In this document: piece by piece, positions 8,067-17,864 of the stretch | How the letters are laid out: the number at the start of each line of letters is the position of its first letter | Numbering within the stretch: position 1 is the first letter of the stretch | Assembly (NCBI RefSeq): GCF_021172065.1 | Contig: NZ_CP087880.1 | Location: 4,874,583 to 4,938,582 of the forward strand | DNA: 64,000 nt | Source: Pseudocitrobacter corydidari | GTDB lineage: Bacteria > Pseudomonadota > Gammaproteobacteria > Enterobacterales > Enterobacteriaceae | Reading direction: 5' to 3' | Position numbers and translations under genes: made by a program | Notes under the pieces: model-generated | Told to the model about the DNA's origin: nothing | Seen by the model: only the letters and a program-made list of their open reading frames with translations | The model's database searches: none

Positions 8067-10820
8067 TTACCCCAACATCTTCTTCGTTTCCCGCGTCACA
8101 TTATCCATCTCATCGAGCAGTTCCAGGAACTCCGGTTCCAGATCTTCCGCAGGCGTACCGTTGCGCAGTTGCCCTTCAATCAGATGGCACAGGTGCTTCA
8201 GGCGCGGCACGCCGCTGTAGCCGCAGCTACCGTGCAGCTTATGAATGGCGTCCACCAGATTTTCTGGCTCTTCTCCCACCAGTTGCTCTTCCACCTTGTT
8301 ACGCACTTCTGGCAGGAAGGCGACCAGCATTTGCAGCATCTCGCGTGCAAGGTCCGGTTTATACGCGGCCTGACGCAGCGCCAGCTGCCAGTCGAGCGTG
8401 GTGTTGAGATCGATTGCAGGTTCTACGGGTTCAGACGCGGTCGGCAGCGTCGCCGCAGATAACCCTGGCTTGTAACGCAGCAGAAGATTGCGCAGCTTAT
8501 CTTCTTCAATCGGTTTCGCCAGATAATCGTTCATGCCCGCGCTCAGCAGTTTTTCTTTCTGCCCGGCCATGGCGTGCGCGGTCACCGCAATCACCGGCGT
8601 TTGCTGCTGATGCGGCAACTGGCGAATCAATTCGCAGGCGCGAATGCCGTCGATATCCGGCATCTGAATATCCATCAGAATCAGGTCAAACTGCATTTCG
8701 CGGGCGCGCTCAATCGCCTGTTTGCCACTCTCGCACAGCTCAACATGCTGGACCTGGTCGCCGAGCAGCGCACCAATCAGCTTAAGGTTGGCCGGGTTGT
8801 CATCCACCGCCATTACCGTCATGGCGATACGTGAATCGTCATCCTGGTGGATGAGCGCCGGTTCGGTGAGATGGCAGTAATCCGTCAGCGCCGGGAGCAG
8901 ACGTGTGGAGGTGAGCGGTTTTAACAGGCAGGCCGCCGCGCCCTCTTTTTTCAACGCTTCGGCATCGACCTGCGCGTGGCACGGCAATGCAAGCAGCAGA
9001 TAGTCGGTCATGGCGCGCGCCTGAGCGAGTTTCTCGCGATGGTGCGCAAGATCGCGTACTGACACCGGTATCGCCGCCAGCATCATGTCGTAGTGCTCCA
9101 CCGGCAGCGCGGAGAAGGTTTGGCTGTAGATGACTTCCAGTGGCGTTGTGGCCAGCATATCCAGCGTCGCCTGCGCAGCCGCGGCATTCGCTTCTACGTA
9201 CGCCAGGCGCTTCCCTTTCAGGCACTGCGTAGACGGCCCGTCAGAAATGACGTTCGGATTAAGATCCAGATTGATATTAAACCAGAAGGTTGAGCCGCGA
9301 TTTGGCTGACTGTGGAAGGAGATATCTCCGCCCATTTCCTTGACCAGTTTCTGGGTGATCACCAGCCCCAACCCAGTGCCGCCGTGACGGCGAGAAATAC
9401 TGGCATCGGCCTGACGGAATGCCTGGAACAGCCGTGACTGATCGCGTTCCGGAATACCAATGCCTGTATCGCGGATCTGCACCTCGATTTGCACTTTGTT
9501 ATTACTGATGGCGCGTTTCTCAACCAGCACGTCAATGTTACCGTGTTCGGTAAATTTAATCGCATTGCCGACCAGGTTGGTGATCACCTGCTGCAAGCGC
9601 AGCGGGTCGCCAATCACGTTATCCGGCACATCGTTTTTGATGTTGAGGGTGAGTTCCAGCCCCTTATCATGAGCAGAGTGGGCAAGCAGTGTGACCACTT
9701 CATCCAGCGAGTTACGCAGCGGGAAGGGAATGCTTTCCAGAATCAGTTTACCGGCTTCCAGTTTCGAGAAGTCGAGCACATCGTTGATGATCGCCAGCAG
9801 GTTATTCGCCGAACGTTCGATGGTATTCAGGTGGTCGCGCTGGGTTGGATTCAACTCGCTTTTCAGCGTCAAGCGGGTAAAGCCAATCACGCCGTTGAGC
9901 GGGGTTCGCAGTTCGTGCGACATGTTTGCAAGAAACTCAGACTTAATACGCGCCGCTTCCTGGGCGCGTTTTTTCGCCAGATCCAGCTCGACGTTCTGAA
10001 TCTCCATCTGCTCGAGCGTTTCACGCAGGTCGGAGGTGGCCTGGTCAACGTTGTGCTGCATCTCCTCATGATATGCCGCCAGCGACATCGCCATCGAGTT
10101 AATGCCGTTTTTCAGCATATCCAGCTCGCCCAGCATAAAGCCTTCCACGCGGCTATCGAGTTGCCCGCGCCGGATGCGGTCAACCGTGTTCACCATGTTG
10201 CGAATCGGCCCGGTCACATCGCGCATTAAACGCCAGCCGAAGATCAGCGCAATGCCGATACAGAACAGCATCATCACGCTGGAGATGAAAATCTCTTTGT
10301 ACTGCTGAAGCCGTACCGATCGGAGATCCAGCTCCAGCGCGACGTAGCCCAACATATTGACCGGAGTTTTTGCCTCTGACTGCGGGGATTCATCCGGCGA
10401 GTAATGTTCGGAGATAATCGGCGTGCGTAAAATCATGATGTCGCCGTGGCGCACGACGCTCAGCCGCCGGGGGAATGGCTGGCCGTTGGGCAAGCGCAGT
10501 TCGGTAGGATCGAGCTGATAGTTCGAGGTCACGAACAGTTTGTTATGTTCGTCATACACCGAAATCGCCCGCACGATATCCGAGTGGCGGCGATGCAACA
10601 CGCTGATGAGCTGGCCAATGGATTCGCGATTCTGCAAATTCATTCCATATTCGCTGGAGACGGCAAGCGGTTCGATAATGCTGGCGCCAGCGTCTTCGAG
10701 TTGACGCTGCAGGTCGTTATAGCGGTGAACGACAAAGAAGATGCTGAGCAGCAAACCGATGAGTACGGTCGGGGCCAGGATCAAAATCATCATGCGCGCA
10801 CGCAGGCTGTAGTTGGTCAT
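8067..10820 (-). CDS. barA: two-component hybrid sensor kinase BarA
   Basis: Inner-membrane tripartite histidine kinase that phosphorylates UvrY; this pair activates csrB (at 179-598 here) and csrC. The 917-aa protein has a membrane helix near residues 9-31, a periplasmic sensor region to about 175, and a second helix near 176-196. HAMP, HisKA (SHELRTPLNG, His302) and an ATPase domain (N and G boxes DTGIGIPER, GGTGLGL) follow. A receiver domain has its Asp near 718 (LILMDIQMPD), and a C-terminal HPt domain has AIHKLHGSCGY. Length equals E. coli BarA within one residue. Confidence 0.97.
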   Translation of the reverse strand: MTNYSLRARMMILILAPTVLIGLLLSIFFVVHRYNDLQRQLEDAGASIIEPLAVSSEYGMNLQNRESIGQLISVLHRRHSDIVRAISVYDEHNKLFVTSNYQLDPTELRLPNGQPFPRRLSVVRHGDIMILRTPIISEHYSPDESPQSEAKTPVNMLGYVALELDLRSVRLQQYKEIFISSVMMLFCIGIALIFGWRLMRDVTGPIRNMVNTVDRIRRGQLDSRVEGFMLGELDMLKNGINSMAMSLAAYHEEMQHNVDQATSDLRETLEQMEIQNVELDLAKKRAQEAARIKSEFLANMSHELRTPLNGVIGFTRLTLKSELNPTQRDHLNTIERSANNLLAIINDVLDFSKLEAGKLILESIPFPLRNSLDEVVTLLAHSAHDKGLELTLNIKNDVPDNVIGDPLRLQQVITNLVGNAIKFTEHGNIDVLVEKRAISNNKVQIEVQIRDTGIGIPERDQSRLFQAFRQADASISRRHGGTGLGLVITQKLVKEMGGDISFHSQPNRGSTFWFNINLDLNPNVISDGPSTQCLKGKRLAYVEANAAAAQATLDMLATTPLEVIYSQTFSALPVEHYDMMLAAIPVSVRDLAHHREKLAQARAMTDYLLLALPCHAQVDAEALKKEGAAACLLKPLTSTRLLPALTDYCHLTEPALIHQDDDSRIAMTVMAVDDNPANLKLIGALLGDQVQHVELCESGKQAIERAREMQFDLILMDIQMPDIDGIRACELIRQLPHQQQTPVIAVTAHAMAGQKEKLLSAGMNDYLAKPIEEDKLRNLLLRYKPGLSAATLPTASEPVEPAIDLNTTLDWQLALRQAAYKPDLAREMLQMLVAFLPEVRNKVEEQLVGEEPENLVDAIHKLHGSCGYSGVPRLKHLCHLIEGQLRNGTPAEDLEPEFLELLDEMDNVTRETKKMLG

Positions 10821-10876
10821 GAAGGTCCGTTGTGGGAGAATCAGGGTAATATGTTTGATTGAGAAAAATCTCTACG

Positions 10877-12175
10877 ATGGCGCAATTCTACTCTGCAAAA
10901 CGGCGCGTGACGACGCGCCAGATCATAACTGTGACAGTCAGTGACCTCGATCCCTTTGGTCAGGGTGTTGCGCGTAACAACGGTAAGACACTATTTATCA
11001 ATGGGTTACTTCCTGATGAAAGCGCGGAAATTACCCTGACGGAAGATAAAAAACAGTATGCCCGTGGGCAGGTAAAACGGCGCTTAAGCGACAGCCCGGA
11101 GCGCGTCACACCGCGTTGCCCGCATTTTGGCGTCTGTGGCGGGTGCCAGCAGCAACACGCCTCGATTGCACTACAGCAGCGCAGTAAACAGGCCGCACTC
11201 GGGCGCCTGATGAAGCGAGACGTTGAAGAGGTGATCGCGGACCAGCCCTGGGGCTACCGCCGCCGTGCGCGTTTGAGCCTGAATTACCAGCCAAAAACGC
11301 AGCAGTTGCAGATGGGTTTTCGCAAGGCCAACGCCAGCGATATCGTCGATGTGGTGCAGTGCCCCGTTTTGGTGCCCACGCTTGAGGCGTTGCTGGTGCC
11401 ATTGCGTGAATGCCTGAATACGCTGCAAGGCAAACGCAGCCTGGGGCACGTTGAGTTAGTGAGCGCTGACAACGGCCCGCTGCTGGTGCTTCGCCATACC
11501 GCGCCGTTAAGTGCGCAAGACAAAGAAAAACTGGAACGCTTTTCGCATTCTTCAGGTCTTTCCCTGTATCTCGCCCCCGAAAGCGAGATACTTGAACGCG
11601 TAAGCGGTGAAGCGCCATGGTATTCCTCAGACGGTCTACGCTTAACGTTCAGCCCGCGCGACTTCATTCAGGTGAACGATGGTGTGAACCAGAAAATGGT
11701 TGCTACCGCGCTTGAATGGCTTGATGTACAGAAAGAGGACCGGGTGCTGGATCTGTTCTGCGGCATGGGCAACTTCACGCTGCCGCTGGCAAAACGCGCT
11801 GCCAGTGTCATTGGCGTAGAGGGCGTTCCGGCGCTGGTGGCGAAAGGCCAGGAAAATGCGGCGCTGAATAATTTACAGAATGTCACGTTTTTCCATGAGA
11901 ATCTGGAAGAGGACGTGACGCGTCAGAGCTGGGCAAAGCACGGCTTTGACAAAATTTTACTCGATCCTGCCCGCGCAGGCGCACCGGGTGTGATGCAACA
12001 TATTATAAAATTAGCGCCAACGCGGATGGTCTATGTGTCCTGTAACCCCGCGACACTTGCGCGTGACAGTGAAGCGCTTTTACGTGCGGGTTACCAAATT
12101 CAGCGTATGGCAATGCTTGACATGTTCCCGCACACTGGGCATCTGGAATCAATGGTGTTGTTTGAGCGTAAGTAA
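10877..12175 (+). CDS. rlmD: 23S rRNA (uracil(1939)-C5)-methyltransferase RlmD
   Basis: Uses S-adenosylmethionine to methylate U1939 of 23S rRNA. The 432-aa protein has an N-terminal TRAM domain, the iron-sulfur cysteines CPHFGVCGGCQQQH plus a later Cys, the SAM motif LDLFCGMGNFTLP, and the catalytic loop YVSCNPATLARD. The start at 10877 (MAQFYSAKRR) matches E. coli; an upstream in-frame GTG at 10859 would add six residues not found in the family. Divergent from barA, with 56 bases between the starts. Confidence 0.96.
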   Translation: MAQFYSAKRRVTTRQIITVTVSDLDPFGQGVARNNGKTLFINGLLPDESAEITLTEDKKQYARGQVKRRLSDSPERVTPRCPHFGVCGGCQQQHASIALQQRSKQAALGRLMKRDVEEVIADQPWGYRRRARLSLNYQPKTQQLQMGFRKANASDIVDVVQCPVLVPTLEALLVPLRECLNTLQGKRSLGHVELVSADNGPLLVLRHTAPLSAQDKEKLERFSHSSGLSLYLAPESEILERVSGEAPWYSSDGLRLTFSPRDFIQVNDGVNQKMVATALEWLDVQKEDRVLDLFCGMGNFTLPLAKRAASVIGVEGVPALVAKGQENAALNNLQNVTFFHENLEEDVTRQSWAKHGFDKILLDPARAGAPGVMQHIIKLAPTRMVYVSCNPATLARDSEALLRAGYQIQRMAMLDMFPHTGHLESMVLFERK

Positions 12176-12225
12176 TAATTGTGGCTTGTCGACTTCGACA
12201 GGCCCGGTCCCTTAAGGAGAGGACA

Positions 12226-14460
12226 ATGGTTGCGGTAAGAAGTGCACATCTAAATAAAGCTGGTGAGTTTGACTCACAAAAATGGATCTCAAGCCTGGGA
12301 ATTACCAGCCAGCAGTCGTGTGAGCGCTTAGCCGAGACCTGGGATTATTGTCGACAGCACACCCAGAACCACCCGGACGCCGAGCTGCTGCTCTGGCGCG
12401 GGGTAGAGATGGTAGAGATTCTGTCGATGCTCAGTATGGATAACGACACCCTGCGCGCCGCCTTGCTGTTCCCGTTGGTGGACGCTAATGTGGTTTCAGA
12501 AGAGGTGCTTGCTGAAAGCGCCGGGAAATCCGTCGTCACGTTGATTCACGGCGTGCGCGATATGGCGGCCATTCGCCAGTTAAAAGCCACCCACACGGAT
12601 TCTGTTTCCTCCGAGCAGGTCGATAACGTGCGCCGCATGCTGCTGGCGATGGTCGACGATTTCCGCTGCGTGGTTATCAAGCTGGCAGAGCGCATTGCCC
12701 ATCTGCGTGAAGTGAAAGACGCGCCGGAAGATGAACGCGTTCTGGCGGCGAAAGAGTGTACCAACATCTACGCGCCGCTGGCGAACCGACTCGGTATCGG
12801 CCAGTTGAAGTGGGAGCTGGAAGACTACTGCTTCCGCTATCTGCACCCGGCAGAATACAAGCGTATTGCCAAACTGCTGCACGAACGCCGTATCGACCGC
12901 GAACACTACATTTCTGAGTTCGTGGGGCACCTGCGCGCCGAAATGAAAACCGAAGGCGTGAAAGCGGAAGTGTACGGGCGACCCAAACACATCTACAGCA
13001 TCTGGCGCAAAATGCAGAAAAAACAGCTCGCGTTTGATGAGCTGTTTGATGTGCGTGCGGTGCGAATCGTCGCCGAGCGTTTGCAGGACTGCTACGCCGC
13101 GCTGGGGATAGTACACACTCACTATCGCCACCTGCCGGATGAATTTGACGACTATGTCGCCAACCCGAAACCGAACGGTTATCAGTCCATCCACACCGTG
13201 GTGCTGGGGCCGGGTGGCAAAACGATTGAGATTCAGATCCGTACCAAACAGATGCACGAAGATGCCGAGCTGGGCGTCGCCGCGCACTGGAAATACAAAG
13301 AGGGCACGGCTGCGCCTGGCCCGCGTAGCGGACATGAAGACCGTATCGCCTGGCTGCGTAAGCTGATTGCGTGGCAGGAAGAGATGGCCGACTCCGGCGA
13401 AATGCTCGACGAAGTGCGCAGCCAGGTCTTTGACGACCGCGTGTATGTGTTTACACCGAAAGGTGATGTTGTCGATTTACCGGCAGGGTCGACGCCGCTT
13501 GATTTCGCCTATCACATCCACAGCGATGTCGGCCACCGCTGCATCGGCGCGAAAATTGGTGGACGCATCGTGCCGTTCACCTATCAGTTGCAGATGGGCG
13601 ATCAGATTGAAATCATCACCCAGAAACAGCCGAACCCGAGCCGTGACTGGCTGAACCCGAACCTGGGCTACGTTACAACCAGCCGTGGGCGCTCGAAAAT
13701 TCACGCCTGGTTCCGTAAACAGGATCGCGATAAAAACGTGCTGGCCGGGCGTCAAATCCTTGACGACGAGCTTGAGCATTTGGGCATTAGCCTGAAGGAA
13801 GCGGAAAAACATCTGCTGCCACGTTACAACTTCAACGACGTGGAAGAGCTGTTAGCGGCGATTGGCGGCGGCGACATTCGTCTTAACCAGATGGTCAACT
13901 TCCTGCAGGCGCAGTTCAATAAACCGAGCGCGGCGGAAGAAGACGCGGCGGCGCTGAAACAGCTGCAGCAGAAAACCTACACTCCGCAAAACCGCAGCAA
14001 GGACAATGGCCGTGTGGTGGTGGAAGGCGTCGGTAACCTGATGCACCACATTGCGCGCTGCTGCCAGCCTATTCCGGGCGATGAGATTGTCGGCTTTATC
14101 ACCCAGGGGCGCGGTATATCCGTTCACCGTGCCGACTGCGAACAGCTGGTCGAACTGCGCGCGCATGCACCGGAACGCCTGGTGGACGCCGTGTGGGGCG
14201 AAAGCTACTCAGCGGGTTACTCGCTGGTGGTGCGCGTCACGGCGAACGACCGTAGTGGCTTGCTGCGCGATATCACCACCATCCTCGCCAACGAAAAGGT
14301 CAACGTCCTCGGCGTCGCCAGCCGCAGCGATACCAAGCAGCAGATGGCGACCATCGACATGACCATTGAAATCTACAACCTGCAGGTGCTGGGCCGCGTG
14401 CTTGGCAAACTGAATCAGGTGCCGGATGTGATAGACGCGCGGCGTCTGCACGGGGGGTAA
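12226..14460 (+). CDS. relA: GTP pyrophosphokinase RelA
   Basis: Ribosome-associated (p)ppGpp synthetase of the stringent response. 744 aa, as in E. coli. In order: inactive pseudo-hydrolase domain, synthetase domain (YGRPKHIYSIWRKM, NGYQSIHTVV, EIQIRTKQMHEDAELG), TGS domain (VFTPKGDVVDLPAGSTPLDFAY), zinc-finger/conserved-cysteine region (HHIARCCQPIPGDEIVG) and C-terminal ACT/RRM domain. The start at 12226 follows a strong AAGGAGAGG site (12214-12222) and matches the E. coli N-terminus. Confidence 0.97.
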   Translation: MVAVRSAHLNKAGEFDSQKWISSLGITSQQSCERLAETWDYCRQHTQNHPDAELLLWRGVEMVEILSMLSMDNDTLRAALLFPLVDANVVSEEVLAESAGKSVVTLIHGVRDMAAIRQLKATHTDSVSSEQVDNVRRMLLAMVDDFRCVVIKLAERIAHLREVKDAPEDERVLAAKECTNIYAPLANRLGIGQLKWELEDYCFRYLHPAEYKRIAKLLHERRIDREHYISEFVGHLRAEMKTEGVKAEVYGRPKHIYSIWRKMQKKQLAFDELFDVRAVRIVAERLQDCYAALGIVHTHYRHLPDEFDDYVANPKPNGYQSIHTVVLGPGGKTIEIQIRTKQMHEDAELGVAAHWKYKEGTAAPGPRSGHEDRIAWLRKLIAWQEEMADSGEMLDEVRSQVFDDRVYVFTPKGDVVDLPAGSTPLDFAYHIHSDVGHRCIGAKIGGRIVPFTYQLQMGDQIEIITQKQPNPSRDWLNPNLGYVTTSRGRSKIHAWFRKQDRDKNVLAGRQILDDELEHLGISLKEAEKHLLPRYNFNDVEELLAAIGGGDIRLNQMVNFLQAQFNKPSAAEEDAAALKQLQQKTYTPQNRSKDNGRVVVEGVGNLMHHIARCCQPIPGDEIVGFITQGRGISVHRADCEQLVELRAHAPERLVDAVWGESYSAGYSLVVRVTANDRSGLLRDITTILANEKVNVLGVASRSDTKQQMATIDMTIEIYNLQVLGRVLGKLNQVPDVIDARRLHGG

Positions 14461-14485
14461 ATTACCCCTCCGTGTGCATGAAAAA

Positions 14486-14520
14486 ATGCCTGGTAAGCTC
14501 CTTGCTGCCAGGCCATTTTC
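14486..14520 (+). terminator. Probable relA terminator
   Basis: Stem-loop with AATGCCTGG near 14486-14493 and CCAGGCCATT near 14508-14517 (small bulges, loop about TCCTT), followed by a short T run. Confidence 0.6.
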
Positions 14521-14620
14521 CGAATTTGTTCCGCAGCCATGAAGATAAAGGATGAGTAGGGATAAACTTAGCATTGCTGCACAGGAGTCGCAGTAAACGG
14601 CTAATAAGGACATTCCGGCT

Positions 14621-14950
14621 ATGACACTCAGCTTTACCTTTTTTATTCTTTATCTTCTCACTTCGCTTGCCATGTTCTTACTGCAAATCTGGTGCTTTGC
14701 GGTGCTCATGTCTATTAGCGCGAATAGCCTGATTCTCTTTTGGATCTACCATCTTGTATTAATGCTCCTGGAAGGATTTCAACTCTATCTTGCCAAATTT
14801 GGGCGTTTTCCCTTTGAGCTAATGGCGTCGCAAAACCACTTTGTTGATGACACCGTGCGTATTTTGGCGGTGATTTTTTTTGTGTTTCATGTAGTGATGT
14901 CATTCTTGCTACGTCTTATAACTGCACGCAAAAGTGAATGGCGGGAATGA
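14621..14950 (+). CDS. small integral membrane protein of unknown function
   Basis: A 109-aa protein that I do not recognise. It is very hydrophobic, with three likely membrane helices: near residues 5-28, 31-53 and 78-100. The C-terminus is charged (LITARKSEWRE). AAGGA sits at 14606-14610 before the ATG. It lies between relA and mazG, where E. coli K-12 has mazE and mazF; it shows no similarity to either. No signal for a particular function is visible. Confidence 0.75.
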   Translation: MTLSFTFFILYLLTSLAMFLLQIWCFAVLMSISANSLILFWIYHLVLMLLEGFQLYLAKFGRFPFELMASQNHFVDDTVRILAVIFFVFHVVMSFLLRLITARKSEWRE

Positions 14951-14991
14951 ATGCGTTACTCTTGTAAAAAATACCAGGAGTGACACATTCT

Positions 14992-15795
14992 ATGACATCG
15001 CCAGAAAACCAAATCACCCGCCTTCTCACCATTATGCAGCGCCTGCGTGACCCAGAAACCGGCTGTCCGTGGGATAAAGAACAAACCTTTAGCACCATCG
15101 CGCCATACACCCTTGAAGAAACTTACGAAGTGCTCGATGCTATCGCCCGTGAAGATTTTGACGACCTGCGCGGCGAACTCGGCGACCTGTTGTTCCAGGT
15201 GGTGTTTTACGCTCAGATGGCGCAGGAAGAGGGACGCTTCGACTTCAACGATATCTGCGCGGCCATCAGCGACAAATTAGAACGCCGCCACCCGCATATC
15301 TTTGGCGATGCGACCGCAGGCAACAGCAGCGAAGTTCTGGCGCGCTGGGAGCAAATCAAAACCGCCGAACGCGCTGAAAAAGCGCAGACCTCCGCGCTGG
15401 ATGATATTCCGCACAGCTTCCCGGCGTTAATGCGCGCGCACAAAATTCAGAAACGCTGCTCGGCGGTTGGTTTTGACTGGGATACGCTCGGCCCGGTTCT
15501 GGATAAAGTGCATGAAGAAATCGACGAAGTGATGCACGAAGCGAAGCAGGCGGTGATTGATGAAGCCAAACTGGAAGAGGAAGTGGGGGATCTGTTGTTC
15601 GCCACGGTGAATCTTTCACGTCATTTAGGTGTAAAAGCCGAAACCGCGCTGCAAAAGGCCAACCTGAAATTTGAGCGCCGTTTTCGTGAAGTTGAACGAA
15701 TCGTCGCCGCCAGAGGCCTGGAAATGACCGGAGTAGACCTCGATACCATGGAAGAGGTATGGCAGGAGGTAAAACGACAGGAACATGATCTCTAA
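14992..15795 (+). CDS. mazG: nucleoside triphosphate pyrophosphohydrolase MazG
   Basis: Hydrolyses (d)NTPs to NMP and pyrophosphate and lowers ppGpp under starvation in E. coli. The 267-aa protein has two MazG domains: CPWDKEQTF with EETYEV and ELGDLLFQVV near the N-terminus, and EEVGDLLFATV in the second half. The ATG at 14992 is preferred over GTG 14980 because that GTG overlaps the AGGAG ribosome site at 14976-14980. It usually follows mazEF; here it follows relA and a small membrane protein gene. Confidence 0.95.
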   Translation: MTSPENQITRLLTIMQRLRDPETGCPWDKEQTFSTIAPYTLEETYEVLDAIAREDFDDLRGELGDLLFQVVFYAQMAQEEGRFDFNDICAAISDKLERRHPHIFGDATAGNSSEVLARWEQIKTAERAEKAQTSALDDIPHSFPALMRAHKIQKRCSAVGFDWDTLGPVLDKVHEEIDEVMHEAKQAVIDEAKLEEEVGDLLFATVNLSRHLGVKAETALQKANLKFERRFREVERIVAARGLEMTGVDLDTMEEVWQEVKRQEHDL

Positions 15796-16144
15796 GGAAA
15801 TTTCGCGATCAAGCGCAATTTGTGTGATTTTTTAAATGACAAGCGCTTGATTTGCGTCAAAAACATTTAGCCAAAAGCGGCTATTTTCTCACTCCTTATC
15901 TCTGTTGAGACTCCGTGCTGAGATGCATTCATCACTTATTCGTGAGACATCAAGGTGATAACGGAGTAATTCCTCGGGTGAATAGCAGTGTAATGCCCTA
16001 TTTAACCCGGAGAAAACCAACATTAACGCGGCCTGAAGAACATAGGGGAGGGAGAATGAAAGTTTGTGGCGCTCGTCATGTTCGGGTATACTGTTTTCCC
16101 GTCCTGGTTATTCCATCGTTTCACCCTAACTTCTCAGGTTCAGC
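15796..16144 (+). promoter_or_regulatory. mazG-pyrG intergenic region
   Basis: 349 bases without a supported gene. Contains an inverted repeat TCAAGCGC (15809-15816) / GCGCTTGA (15843-15850), which could be a hairpin or operator, and should contain the pyrG promoter. A 77-codon frame at 15915-16148 shows no coding character and overlaps the pyrG start. Confidence 0.4.
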
Positions 16145-17782
16145 ATGACAACGAACTATATTTTTGTGACCGGCGGGGTCGTATCCTCTCTGGGTAAAGG
16201 CATTGCCGCAGCCTCCCTGGCAGCCATTCTTGAAGCCCGTGGCCTCAACGTAACCATGATGAAATTGGATCCGTACATCAACGTCGATCCAGGCACCATG
16301 AGCCCGATCCAACACGGCGAAGTGTTCGTTACTGAAGACGGCGCTGAAACCGACCTGGACCTGGGTCACTACGAGCGTTTCATCCGCACCAAAATGACTC
16401 GCCGCAATAACTTCACGACCGGCCGTATCTACTCAGATGTCCTGCGCAAAGAGCGCCGTGGCGACTATCTGGGCGCGACCGTACAGGTTATCCCGCACAT
16501 CACTAACGCTATCAAAGAACGCGTACTTGCTGGCGGTGAAGGCCATGACGTGGTTCTGGTTGAAATCGGCGGTACCGTAGGTGATATCGAATCCCTGCCG
16601 TTCCTTGAAGCGATTCGCCAGCTGGCGGTTGATATTGGTCGTGAGCACGCACTGTTCATGCACCTGACCCTGGTGCCTTATCTGGCGGCGGCGGGTGAAG
16701 TCAAAACCAAACCGACTCAGCACTCTGTAAAAGAACTGCTGTCCATTGGTATTCAGCCTGACATCCTGGTTTGCCGTTCCGATCGCGCGATTCCGGCTAA
16801 CGAACGTGCAAAAATTGCATTGTTCTGTAACGTGCCAGAAAAAGCCGTTATTTCGATGAAAGATGTCGATTCCATTTATAAAATTCCAGGCCTGTTGAAA
16901 TCTCAGGGGCTGGACGATTATATTTGTAAACGATTCAGCTTGAACTGTCCGGAAGCTAACTTGTCTGAATGGGAACAGGTTATCTATGAAGAAGCTAACC
17001 CGGCAGGTGAAGTAACGATTGGTATGGTCGGCAAGTACATTGAACTGCCGGATGCCTATAAGTCAGTTATCGAAGCGCTGAAACACGGTGGCCTGAAAAA
17101 TCGTGTAACCGTCAACATCAAACTGATCGATTCGCAAGATGTTGAAACACGTGGCGTCGAAATCCTGAAAGATTTAGATGCTATCCTGATTCCTGGTGGT
17201 TTCGGCTACCGTGGCGTCGAAGGTAAAATTGCTACCGCACGCTATGCGCGTGAAAACAATATTCCGTATCTGGGCATTTGCCTGGGTATGCAGGTTGCGT
17301 TGATTGAGTTTGCACGTAACGTGGCGGGTATGGATAACGCCAACTCTACGGAATTTGTGCCAGACTGTAAGTACCCGGTTGTGGCGCTCATTACCGAGTG
17401 GCGTGATGAAGAAGGTAATGTTGAAGTGCGTACCGAGAAGAGCGATCTCGGCGGCACAATGCGCCTGGGCGCACAGCAGTGCCAGCTCTCCGACGATAGC
17501 CTGGTTCGTCAGCTGTACAATGCGCCAACGATCGTTGAGCGTCATCGTCACCGCTACGAAGTCAACAATATGCTGTTGAAACAGATTGAAGCTGCAGGTC
17601 TGCGCGTTGCGGGCCGTTCCGGGGATGATCAGTTGGTCGAGATCATCGAAGTTCCGAATCACCCGTGGTTCGTTGCTTGTCAGTTCCATCCGGAGTTTAC
17701 TTCTACACCGCGTGATGGTCACCCGCTGTTCGCAGGCTTTGTGAAAGCCGCCAGCGAGTACCAGAAACGTCAGGCGAAGTAA
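16145..17782 (+). CDS. pyrG: CTP synthase PyrG
   Basis: Makes CTP from UTP, ATP and glutamine in the cytoplasm. The 545-aa protein has the N-terminal synthetase domain (VTGGVVSSLGKGIAAASLA ATP loop) and a C-terminal class I glutamine amidotransferase domain (GICLGMQ nucleophile Cys and FHPEFTSTP His/Glu). Length is as in E. coli. eno follows on the same strand, as in most enterobacteria. Confidence 0.98.
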   Translation: MTTNYIFVTGGVVSSLGKGIAAASLAAILEARGLNVTMMKLDPYINVDPGTMSPIQHGEVFVTEDGAETDLDLGHYERFIRTKMTRRNNFTTGRIYSDVLRKERRGDYLGATVQVIPHITNAIKERVLAGGEGHDVVLVEIGGTVGDIESLPFLEAIRQLAVDIGREHALFMHLTLVPYLAAAGEVKTKPTQHSVKELLSIGIQPDILVCRSDRAIPANERAKIALFCNVPEKAVISMKDVDSIYKIPGLLKSQGLDDYICKRFSLNCPEANLSEWEQVIYEEANPAGEVTIGMVGKYIELPDAYKSVIEALKHGGLKNRVTVNIKLIDSQDVETRGVEILKDLDAILIPGGFGYRGVEGKIATARYARENNIPYLGICLGMQVALIEFARNVAGMDNANSTEFVPDCKYPVVALITEWRDEEGNVEVRTEKSDLGGTMRLGAQQCQLSDDSLVRQLYNAPTIVERHRHRYEVNNMLLKQIEAAGLRVAGRSGDDQLVEIIEVPNHPWFVACQFHPEFTSTPRDGHPLFAGFVKAASEYQKRQAK

Positions 17783-17800
17783 GTAAAAAAGTTAGAACGG

Positions 17801-17826
17801 CAACGCCCCATGAGGGGCGTTGTTTG
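17801..17826 (+). terminator. Hairpin between pyrG and eno
   Basis: Nine-pair perfect stem (17801-17809 with 17814-17822, loop ATGA) with a weak following T tract. Probably a partial terminator, as eno is also served by upstream transcription in E. coli. Confidence 0.65.
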
Positions 17827-17864
17827 TCTGGAGTTTTAGTTTAACTTGTACTGAGGAAAACCTA

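Noticed and set aside
15915..16148. 77-codon frame upstream of pyrG
   Set aside because: No coding character, and it overlaps the pyrG start.
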